Notes under the pieces: generated by a model
What the model was told of the DNA's origin: nothing
What the model saw: only the letters and a program-made list of their open reading frames with translations
Databases searched by the model: none
Translations under genes and position numbers: made by a program
Source: Thinopyrum elongatum
Taxonomy: Eukaryota; Streptophyta; Magnoliopsida; Poales; Poaceae
Direction: 5' to 3'
Assembly: GCA_011799875.1 (NCBI GenBank)
Contig: CM022299.1
Location: 212,108,070-212,172,069 of the forward strand
DNA: 64,000 nt
Shown here: positions 54,543 to 64,000 of the stretch, piece after piece
Layout: every line of letters begins with the position of its first letter
Position numbering within the stretch: position 1 is the first letter of the stretch

Positions 54543-57500
54543 ATGGCTCTCGTCTCCTCCCCCTCCCTCTCCTCCCCTCCCCCAGTGCCCCCTCTCCCTG
54601 CCTCCCCCCTCGCGGCCTCACCGGAGACTGGTTGCCCTAGATCCCTCTCCTCCCCTCCATGCTCGCCCTCTCCTCCAGGCCCTGCGTCTGCTAGCTCTCA
54701 GGCTCCTGGTTCCCTCTCCTCCTTCCCCCATCTGTCGAACAAGTTTTGGCCCTTGGAGGATTCGGATTCGGGATCGGAGGTGGATGCGCCCGTTCCTACT
54801 CATCTTCTCCGGCCTGCATCGCTGGTTCCTCGGGGCAAGGCTCGTAAGTTTGCCCCTCGGGGCCGTGGCCGGGCCTGTCGTTCGCCGCCTTGCTCGGCGG
54901 GGTGGCAGGTGGTCCACCGTCGTGCCCGCGGATCTGGTAGGCTTCCCTCCCCCCTCACTCCGGTGCCATCTCTCCGCCGTCTTGGTCTAGCTTTGGGGGG
55001 CACAAGGCGGCCCGTTCCCCATGCCTAGCTTGTGGTGGCTGGAGTTCTCCGTGCTCGGTGGTCGCCTGCTCGTCGCCGATGGTGGCCGACGGCGGGAGAT
55101 CGGGCTCTGCCTTCGTCGTGGTTCCTGCCCTAACCCTAGCGGCCTCGGCTATTGCGGGGGTGGGCCTTGGGCCGTTTGGAGCGGGGGCCAATTGGGCTGG
55201 TGGGCCTGGCTATGGGCCCTCGGTGCCTTCCCTCTCTGAGGCTGATTTCCCCCCTCTTGTCCTGTCTGGGCCCGTGTGTCGTGTTCTGGCCCACCAGGTT
55301 TCCTCCGGTCTGCCTGGCCCGGTTCCTTTGGCCCGTCCTCCCAGCCCATTACCCCTTGGGTATATATGGGTCTGGAAGGGTTCGGTCGCGCCCGTGCTAG
55401 GGTTTCTTGCCTCCTCCTCTGACGTGCGCTGCTACCCTCTACGGATCCGTCGTGTCTTGAGAGCTCATCCTCCCCCTCCCCTCTCGATCTCTTTCGCGGC
55501 GGCGGTCACCATGGACAACTCCAGGGCTTCCTCCTCGAAGGCTCTATCTGATAGCAAGCGGGCGCGGGAAGGCTCGGCTAAGGCGGGCAGATCTGCGGAG
55601 CTGGCATACGAAGCCGAGCTCCGGGAGAAGCTGGAGGCGGAGCGCTTCGTGCGGGAGCAGGTGGCGGCTGATAGGGAGGCATGGGTGATGGGGCCGGCGT
55701 GGTTGATGCAGGAGGAGCGCGATCGGGTAGCGTCGACGGCGCAGGTGGCTGGGATGGTTCCTTGGGAGGCAGCGGCCTCGGGCTCATCGATCGTGGCGGT
55801 GGCCCGTCCCCACCCTGATCCGCCTCGTCGGCCGGTGGGTCCGGCCCATGCCGCTGGCCGTGGTGCTGGATTTGGCTTCAGGGCAGCGGGCCGTGGCCGT
55901 GGTGCGGGTGGGGGCCGGTCTGGTGGCCCAGGGGCTGGCTCGGGCAGTGGCTTCCCCTCCTCCAAGTTTTGTCGCACCTCCCCCGAGATCCCTGGCTCGT
56001 CTTCGGGTGGGATCGACGACGGGATTCTTCCCCCTCCCCCACTGCTCCCCCCTAGCGTCGTTCCCTCGCGTGGATCTGGGCCGGTTTCTGGGGGTGGGGG
56101 TGGCTCGACCGGTGGCTCTTTTACCCTCACCTGCTTCACCTGCCATCCGGCTGACCACTTCCAGTCTCGCTGTTCCATTCCCCCTTTCTGTCTGATATGC
56201 CGTGCCGAAGGGCATCTTACTGTGGACTGCAGCAACCGTTCTCCATTTCCTGCTTTCAAGAAATTTGGCTCCGGGCTGCTGGGTTGTGAGTTCTTTGCTC
56301 TTGCTGGTGATCTAGGGATGCCAGTGTTTGCCCCGGTGGCGTCCAATGCGGCAGTCATTTCGGTTATCTCTGATCCGGTCCCCCTCCAGGTGATCTCTGA
56401 CGAGCTTAAGGAATGGGGGCTCGATGGTTGGGATTGGCAGATTCAGCAAATCTTCGACAGAGGCTTTGCTGTTACTTTCCCCACTAAGGAGAGCTTGAAG
56501 ATGATGGCTTCCTGCTCGAGCTTCACCCTCCCTCTGAATCAGGTCATGGTGTCTGTCAAAGCCGCAGTGGATGAGGCCAAAGATGGTGGCCTCTCTGTCT
56601 GACATCTGGGTGCTGCTCGAGGAGGTGCTGTCTGGCTTGCGTAATGCTAGATTTCTGATGTCCTTTGGAGAACTGATTGGCAAGCCTGTTTCTGTGGATG
56701 AAGCTTCTCTTGACCCTCCCAGTCCAATTCGCATGAAGATCTGGTGCCTCAACCCTGAGAATGTGCATGGCTCGGTCACTTTCTTCCCCACCTCGGAGGC
56801 CTTCCGCATTCGCGTTCATTCCGAGGCCGCTGCGGCTCAGCAGGCCCCTCCCCCTCCTTCCCCACCCCCGGCCCCAAAACCGTCCAACCCTGGCTCTGAT
56901 GGTGGGGGCGAGACAGGTGCTGGCAGCAATGCGAATCCTTTCACCTCCTCGGAGTGGGAGGCGATGGGCTCAGAGACGCGTGGTATGTTTGATTTTGGTC
57001 CTCCTTTGGCTAGGGCTGGCAAGGGAGGCAAGGATGGGGCGCAAGATTCCTCGCGTGGTGGTGCTGTTGGTGCGGTTGGGGCCACTCCCGTCTCCGGGGC
57101 TGCCTCTGCTACTCTAGCCCCGGTCACCAGGCTGGCTTCTCCTTCCCTGTCTGGTATCGTGGATGTGCCTCAAGATGCTGCGGTGTCTCCTCCGAGCCCG
57201 GTTAGCAAGCAGTCTATGAGGAAGATGTCAGTGCGGAAATTCTCTGCCAAGAGCAGAGCGGCGAAGGGGAACAAGGCCTTGGGTGGGGATATGTGTCGTT
57301 GACTGGATGAGGATCTGGAGGCGGTGGCGGCGGCCCGTCTGGGGTCAAATGGCGGTGCTTCTCCTGCGGCTCGCGCTAGTCTGGCTCCGGTGAGATCGCC
57401 GGTGTCCACGGCCAGGAAGGGGCTTCACCGTCATTCTGCTGCCTCTCCTGCCCAGGGCGGGCCTGCGCGTGCTAAGTCTCCAATGGCCTCGGGCCAGCAA

Positions 57501-57859
57501 GGTACCCCCCTGTTCCCTCCTCCCCCTCTTGTTTGGTCTTGCCATCTTTGCCAGATGCTCATCTTTTGAATATCCTTGAGGACATTGGTGTTTCTTTGGA
57601 TCCCAACTTTGGCTCTCCCTCCTCTTTGCTCTCGGTGATTTGGTTGAATGAGGAGGCCCAGGCTGCGCTTGCCAAGGCCAAGGAGGCTGCCGCCCAGTCT
57701 AAGGCGGCAGCGGAGGCTTCCCATGGGGCCGTGGGGGACGGCGGTTGTGGCCCCCCTCCCTCCACTATCAAAAAGGTTCGGGTCTCCAAATCCAAGTCTA
57801 AACCTTGTGTGATCCCGAGCAGGTCGAGTCTGCGTATTAAAAAGCTCTCTTCCAAATGA
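54543..57859 (+). pseudogene. LINE ORF1 (gag-like, zinc knuckle), frameshifted
   Basis: It begins at 54543 (MALVSSPSLSS) with a Ser/Pro-rich region and NKFWPLEDSDSGSE. After a shift near 55030 the main frame (to 56602) has an RNA-binding-type central part. A CCHC knuckle pair follows (CFTCHPADHFQSRC, then CLICRAEGHLTVDC, about 56130-56235). Next is a plant LINE gag-like domain (WGLDGWDWQIQQIFDRGFAV). A second shift near 56590 moves to the frame with ELIGKPVSVDEASLD (to 57302), and a third leads to the C-terminus ending RIKKLSSK. It is not translatable as one protein here. It acts as an RNA-binding chaperone in related LINEs. Confidence 0.82.
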
Positions 57860-59131
57860 AAGCTCTTATCTCAAATATTAGGGGTTTCGGCGCTAGGGGC
57901 TGTCGGGACCAAATTCATGACCTTGTTCGTGCCGATAATATTGATCTGGTGGGTTTTGTGGAAACCTTTAAATCTGATTTCTCTCGTTCGGACCTCTCTG
58001 GAATTGCTGGGGTAGACCATTTTTCTTGGCGCTTCCTTCCTGCTTCTGGACACTCTGGTGGGATCCTTATCGGGGCTCGAGACGATGTGTTTGAGTATGT
58101 GGCTTTTGATCATGGCCTCTTCTGGGCCAGCATGGTAGTATTCCATAAAGAGCATAATGTTCTCTGGGAGTTTATGGTGGTTTACGGTCCTGCGGATCAT
58201 TCTATGTCGCAGCTTTTCCTAGATGAGCTCTCATCTAAGATTGATGAGTGCCAGTTGCCCCTGGTCACTGCCGGTGATTTCAACTTGCTTAGGTGCCCAT
58301 CCGATAAGAATAATGGTTCCTTCTCTTGGCCTCTGGTGAATGCCTTTAATGATTTCATCGCTAACTGTGCTATCCAGGAGATACCCAGGTTCGGGGCCCG
58401 TTTCACCTGGTCTAACCACCAGGCTAACCCCATTTGCTCTGCCCTGGACCACGTCTTCGCCTCTGCTTCTTGGGACCTTCTGTTCCCCCGTGCTTCTCTT
58501 AGTGCGATGTCTCACATCAGCTCTGACCACTCCGCCCTCATTCTTGGTCTAGGCATCACTTCCCTTGCCAAAGTATCTAGATTCCAATTTGATGCGTCCT
58601 GGCTTCTGATTGATGGTTTTGTGGATATGCTCTCTGCGAAAATTAATTCCCTCCTACACTCCCGTACTCACTCCTTTGGGCCCATGGACAACTAGCACTT
58701 CTGCCCCTACCAACTTAGGAAGTTTTTGAAAGGGTGGGGCGGTAATCAGGCCGCGGAGGCCCTCCACGCCAAGCGAGACCTGTCGGGGCAGGTTTCGGCT
58801 CTTGACACGCAGGCCGATTCGGTCGGCTTGTCTGTTGACGGCTGGCGTCAGAGATATGATCTTGAGGCCAACTTGATGCAGCTGCATCGGCTGGCAGAGC
58901 TTTATTGGAAACAACGAGGTAGCATTAACTGGACCTTGAAAGGAGACTTGGCGACTGCTTACTTCTTCGCGATCGCTAATGGGAGGCGACGGAGATGCCT
59001 GATTACTAGTTTGATGGTGGATGGTGCCCGCGTCACGGACCCCTCCGCCATTCTTTCTCATATCCACAACTTCTATGTTGGCTTGTTTGCGGCTAGGCCG
59101 GACTCGGGGTTTCGGATTTCGCCCAACCTGT
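57856..59131 (+). pseudogene. LINE ORF2: AP-type endonuclease domain, RT missing
   Basis: ATG at 57856 (MKALISNIRGFGARG) overlaps the ORF1 stop by ATGA. The endonuclease has its expected residues: Asn in SNIRG, Glu in GFVETF, VYGPAD, GDFNLL, SALDHVF and SSDHSAL (57856-58550). A single TAG (about 58693) lies in the linker. The frame continues (WKQRGSINWTLKGDLATAYF) up to the insertion at 59132, before the reverse transcriptase. In L1-type LINEs this endonuclease nicks target DNA for primed reverse transcription. Confidence 0.88.
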
Positions 59132-61690
59132 TGTAACACCCCAAAAATTTAACCATGATTTTATTAAATAAAATTTGGCCGAAAATTAAAATTTTGAATT
59201 TTACTAGGTCTTTATTTAATTTCAGAACCTTTTCTGTTTTCTGATTTCCAAAATTCTTCCCTCCATATAGAAATTTTTGGAAAAAAAATATTGAGGCTTT
59301 GGTAGCTTTCTCAAAACATTGCATTTATATTTTAATAACAGTAGGAATTAATTTCAAAATAAAATTTGCCTCTAAATAATTCCTTTAATAGCTATTTCAA
59401 TACTGTAAATGCCTTTGTTGCACTACAACCATTTTAAATAATTCACTTAAAATACCATAAAATTATGAGAGGTCAGGTGATGCCTACATATCACTTTTAT
59501 GCAAAATCCTAACTTGGCCTTTTGGAAATTTTGAGTGAAACAACCTCTTTTCAATTATGTCCTGTATTTGAGTTTCTACTACAACCCCAATTTTCCTTGC
59601 CCAAAAAATCCTAAAATTTTACCCACTTATAGTCCTTCCAACCAAACCCTTAATTCCAAAATTTTAGCTCCATTATAATCATTTTAGTTCACCAAATATT
59701 CCCCTAAAGTTTCTGTCCAGAAATAAATTTCAGTGAAACTTGCACTGGTTAGTTTCTCTTTTTGCCAAACCAATCCCAGCATCATATCAAACATCAAAGG
59801 AGACATAATCCTGCCAATTTTCACTATCATCAAAGACACCTAGGTGGCCCTAGCATTTTGTCAAACAGGTTGGGTGCATGACAGAATTTTTGCCTCTTCC
59901 TAAACTGCATTGGGCACTAGGTTAGTTGACCAAACTAGCATGTCTACTAGCTCTTCCTTACTCAGGTGCATGACACTGGCAAGTACCACTTGCATTAGAA
60001 CCATCTAGATTACCCTGGCAAAACGTCGAGCACTCTGCGGGCGTGCACCGGGCGTGGCCAGAGCGCCCGTACTGCACCCCGACGGCGCCCGAGTCCTTGC
60101 TGCCCTGCTGCAGCCTCCCCGGGCTTGCCCCACACGCTCCACTGGCCACCTGCACCAGCCGCAGCCTCCCCCGCACCAAAGCTCTTCCCTTGGCGCTGCC
60201 CCACACCGACCCGAGCCATCGCCGCCGCTGTTTCTTCGGACACGGCACCGCCCCGAGCCACCTGGCTTGAACCGGAGGCCGCCAGCGCGCCCCTCGTCTT
60301 AACTGCTCTCCACCGACCCCACCGTCCACCACCAATCCCAACGGCCTCAGCGGCCCCATCAATGGCTGCCTGCCGCCGTGGTTATCCTCGAGAGCCTCGG
60401 AACCGACCTCGCCGCGCTATAAAACCCCCGTCCGAGCTCGCCCTACTCATCGTCAACACCAAGCCATCATGTGTGTACTCCCTGGAGTAGTCAATCAACC
60501 CGGAGGTGGCCCTCTCCTTCACCTCTGGCATCCACACCCGCCGGGGTATTCTGGTTGATTCCGACACAAACAACGCCTTTTCCTCGCATATTCCTCCACC
60601 ACCCACCTCCTGGAGTACCCGCAAGTCCATCCCACCCGTCAATTTCACCGAACTAAGCTCGGAGACGGAGTCCCTCTTTCTTTGACGGCCGCCGTCCATA
60701 GCAAAGCTCCCCGTCGGCAACTCGGTGACCTCCGGAGGTGGTGGCACAGCTCCCTGGGTTCGCCACGGTGAGGGGAGCACGCGCGTATGCTCGGAGCCCC
60801 GAACGGCACAGCCGTTCGTCGACGAGGATCGCTGGAATCCTCCTCTGCCCCTGTCCAGACGCGCGCGGGAGAAAGGGGATAAACTCGACAAGTGGGGCCC
60901 GCCCGTCAGCCACTCAGGCTGCGGGCCCCGTCGTTTAAGTGGAGACGGTTTCCACTAACTCCGTCTTTGCGCGCGGAAGGCATAACTCCAGCACTACGCC
61001 ATCGACGTCGGCAGTTTTTTGCGCAGCCGAAGCAACTGGGCTCGGCCCAGCAATGCTGTATAGCTAAAACGCGCGCAGGGCGTTCCTCAGTCTTTTTCTT
61101 TATCTTTTTCCAGCAATATTCAAATAATTCCTCAGTGACCATTTCAAATCCAAATTCAATGATTCAAATTCCTACTGACTTATAAAATCATTATATATTT
61201 ATCTAGATTAGGTGAACATTTTTCCTAAGCCTTTTCCTACTGGATTTATTAAATAGTCCTTTTAATCAATTATTTCAACTTAGAAATTCCATAAGTAATT
61301 CATTTGAGCTCCAAATAAGTTGATTCCTTTTCTATTATTTCTAATTTTCATCTAGTTTAATTTTAGTATTTATTTCAAAAATTTCCGAACAACTTTTTAG
61401 TACTGTTTTTGAATTATGTGGTAATTGCTATAATCTTCAAAATAGGAAAAATGGAGGGAAGAAACTTTTCAAAATTTTGGAGTGCACCCAATATCTCTGC
61501 ATACTAAAGGCAAGCATCTTGAACACTTGATATGGTGGATTGCATAGTTAATATTTGCACCATGATTATGTTGAGTTCATATAAAGTTGGCATATTCATA
61601 GTTATGCATGCATGACCCCATGAAATATTTTACCTTCATTTAGGCATGAAGTAAGAGTAAGCATGGCTATTTTTCTTATGTCACATATGC
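59132..61690 (+). mobile_element. Long LTR related to family B, first ~2.56 kb
   Basis: It starts TGTAACACCCCAAAAATTT directly after the broken LINE frame (flank CCTGT at 59127-59131). It has an AT-rich part, a GC-rich block (60000-60960) with TATAAAA at 60418-60424, and a segment AAGGCAAGCAT...GATATGGTG near 61508-61535 shared with family B (5535-5565). It is interrupted at 61691 by another LTR, and the remainder is outside the window. Confidence 0.8.
60418..60424 (+). promoter_or_regulatory. TATA box of the 59132 LTR
   Basis: TATAAAA in a GC-rich block, equivalent in position to the family A and B boxes. Confidence 0.55.
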
Positions 61691-64000
61691 TGTGACACCC
61701 TGGTTTTCGCTCCTGTTTTTCTTTCCTTCGCAGGATTTGACTCCCGTTTTTTTCTCGGTGTTATCAGATTTCTCTAGCTCTTGGGTATACGAAGATGGTC
61801 ATTTAACCTTGCCTCCCCTATCCAACCAGAGATTCCCTCCAGTCCAACCTTGCCACCTAAGAATTATTCTCAGGGTTTTACCATCGAAACCCTACCTTCT
61901 GAGTTGCCGGAAAGGAAACCCTGATTTCTTCCGTTACAAAGGAACCCCAATTTCCTTTGATCTGTTGTCTCCCAAACTTTTTCCAGTGATCATCCTATCT
62001 TCCTAAACCCTGGATATACAAAAATATTGCCAAGTCATTTGCAATATTTTTCATTTATAATTAATTCATTTTTCTGCCAGTTAAAGGAATTAAATCCAGG
62101 AAAATATCTATCCATCTCCAAAGTTCATGAAAACTTGTGGATATATTCTTTGTGATCATATTGAGCTCCCATAAAAATATTGGCCATAATTAAATAGGGG
62201 AAATTGTATTTTCCTATTTAATGCCAATATTGCATTTTGGGCCCTTTCTAAAGGAACTACCATTTTGGTAGCCAGGAAAAATCTCAAATAAATTGTGGAG
62301 CTTATTATATCCATATCTTCACCATTTCCATCAAAAACCAAGTCTCATAGTTCAAGGTTTGAGCACAGCATCCATTTGAAAATTCTGTCCAGATTTTCAG
62401 TTTGCAAAGGAAGTGCTTGAACCCTTGATCATTTTGAGCTGAAATTTTCCAGGGTGGTTAAAATTGACAAATAACCCATGGATACCAAAAATCAGCTCAA
62501 TCCCTCTAACCATTCTTCCATAGCAATTTTCCTAAGATTCTGTCCATTTGGAACCTCTGTAAAGCAAGTACCATTTTGGTGTACCCAAATGGTATGAAAC
62601 TTTTACAGTGGCTTTATATATCCAAATAATTACTTTCCACCAAATTTCATCCCATTTCATCAAGCCATTTGATCACAACTCTAAATTCTAGTTTCTGGAC
62701 CAATTTGTGGTTTGTGAAGGAAGTATATACAAATGAGTACCAAATGACTTAAATTTTTTCAAGAATATAGTCCTTCCTGTACTCTTTCATTTTGACAAAG
62801 TTTCAACTCCCCACCCTCAACCATTTCTATTTTAGAATCCACCCAAGTTTCATGTCAGAACCATTGTGAGCTTGCATCAGTCATATCTTGCCCCCACTTC
62901 CATCCAAATTCTCATATATAAACTCACTGACGTCTGATCTATCTATTTGACATGGTGTAAGGTCAAGCTGATCATCGGGCCACGTGGTGCCGGTGGTGAC
63001 CATGTTCAGGATAGGTCAAACCGGTGCTCTGCCCTCGGGTGGTCACTTCCGGTCGGTCGTGGCTTGTCTGGGAGTGTCCGGTGGCTCCGCAACGGCCGCG
63101 TGCACCCCCTCCAGGAGCTTCCCCCTCCTATCTCCTCCTCCTCGCGCCACGGCAGTCACCGCCGCAGCACTGCTCCGCTCGTGAACACCGTCGTTTTCCC
63201 CTCCCTTTGGATCCTTCCTCCCTGTGCCGTCCCCTCCCTCTGAGCATGTCAGGTCGGCGCCATGCACGTCCACGGCCAGCTCACTGTGAGCTCCAGTAAC
63301 CGGCTAAGGACGCCACGGCGGCCGTCCCGATCGCTTCGGCCGCCCCGGCTATAAATAGCCGCGGACCGAGCCCTCCCCGAGCACCACACCATTCGCAGCA
63401 TCTCCCTCTCCCTCCCAGCTACCTCCTCGGTCCCTCGTTCGAGCTCCTGGAGCTCTCATCGCCTCCAATGGCCACCATGGCCGCCGGCGCACCTCGCCTA
63501 AATTCACCCCACCCCGAGCCCTTTCTCTCCTCCTAACACCACTAGCCAACCACCACCACCACCACGGCGCCCTCCCCGCCCCTATTCTGCTCCAGGGAAG
63601 GCCATGGTCTTCACCCCGAGCTCGTCATGGCCACCGCCCGCCTCGGCCGGATTCCCGCTGGCTTCGCTGCTCTCTGGCGAAGGCCAAACCCTCCGGCGGA
63701 GGCGCCCGGTCGCGCCGGTCACGCCTGTGGCCGGACCTCGGCCGGAGGTGGTCTGTGCCGGTAGGGACCGTCGCCGGCGCGCGCCGTCCTCTTCTGTCCC
63801 GCGGGCAGACGACGGGGAGAGGTAGAAGGCGACGCCACCCCATGGTGGGCCCCCGATGGCAGCCACTCAGCCATTGACTTTGTGCCGGGCCCGTAGGTTA
63901 AGTGGAAGCGCACTCTTCAAAATATGTTTTCCCTTTTGGAAAAGCGTATTTCACTACTGCTTCAGTCCAAAAGGCGCTTTCAGTATGGGGAAAGCGTATT
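61691..64000 (+). mobile_element. Long LTR related to family A, first 2.3 kb, runs off the window
   Basis: It starts TGTGACACCCTGG. The AT-rich part shows anchors about 155 bp apart (62400, 62555, 62710) as in family A, including GTACCATTTTGGTGTACCCA, whose relatives are at 300 and 40210. The GC-rich block 62960-63890 has TATAAATA at 63350-63357. At the end AAAGCGTATT repeats appear (63940-64000). Confidence 0.8.
63350..63357 (+). promoter_or_regulatory. TATA box of the 61691 LTR
   Basis: TATAAATA preceded by CCCCGGC and followed by GCCGCGG. Confidence 0.55.

Larger units (their letters stand above)
54541..59131 (+). mobile_element. L1-type LINE, 5' portion, cut by an LTR
   Basis: ORF1 (54543-57859) and ORF2 (from 57856) lie in the usual L1 order. 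The element is interrupted inside ORF2, between endonuclease and reverse transcriptase, by the LTR at 59132. The rest presumably lies beyond the window. The left edge, at an abrupt change from AT-rich to C-rich DNA near 54540, is approximate, and I found no target duplication. Confidence 0.88.

Noticed and set aside
55465..56358. 297-residue minus-strand frame
   Set aside because: Antisense shadow of LINE ORF1.
60010..60958. Several 60-170 residue frames
   Set aside because: GC-rich LTR block; no domain, no consistent frame between LTR copies.

Overview
The window is intergenic DNA from a large-genome grass, most likely a Triticeae species (wheat, barley, rye or goatgrass). It is almost entirely nested transposable elements. 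Grounds: long Ty3/gypsy LTRs starting TGTAACACCCC or TGTRRCACCCT, an LTR with the TGATACGTCTCC end seen in many Triticeae repeats, a SIRE-like Ty1/copia LTR, a Stowaway MITE, a plant L1-type LINE and plant B3 domains. I see no rRNA, tRNA or CRISPR array and no convincing host single-copy gene. One Pro/Ala-rich open reading frame (34358-34957) is the best candidate for an intact non-transposon-like gene.

Layout. 1-1174: start of a ~4 kb LTR in minus orientation (family A), inserted in the pol gene of a chromodomain-bearing Ty3/gypsy element (1175-3386). That element's 3' LTR (family B) is 3401-7348. 7349-23070: a minus-strand Ty3/gypsy element whose gag-pol is missing and which carries a long antisense gene (8650-12721). 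A family B solo LTR (13664-22038, target duplication CTCCC) lies inside it, and inside that solo LTR sits a complete gag-protease element (17093-21509, target duplication CACGT). 23071-24682: 3' end of a third gypsy family. 24683-27640: minus-strand Ty1/copia 3' LTR and 3' untranslated region.

27640-35419 and 47915 onward look like one class II (CACTA-like) unit with inverted subterminal motifs. It holds a three-exon B3-domain gene, an Ala-rich gene, a ~502 bp tandem array and the Pro/Ala-rich gene. It is split by a 12.5 kb gypsy element (35420-47909, target duplication CCTTC) that carries gag-protease, a shrunken reverse transcriptase and an antisense B3-domain gene with its own TATA box. 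A family A LTR (about 36995-41090) is nested in its gag. 48452-50479: an Arg/Ala-rich gene, a Stowaway MITE and a 3'-5' exonuclease gene fragment cut by a TGATACGTCTCC LTR (50480-52140). 54541-59131: a LINE with gag-like ORF1 and endonuclease ORF2, cut by a family B-like LTR (59132-61690). That LTR is in turn cut by a family A-like LTR (61691 to the end).

The relative order of insertions can be read from the nesting. Target duplications confirm three events, and the 3401-7348 LTR supplies the empty site for the 17093-21509 insertion. The recurring theme is transposons carrying plant regulatory-type reading frames, often antisense to gag, and very long LTRs that share a ~155 bp degenerate repeat and a GC-rich TATA block.
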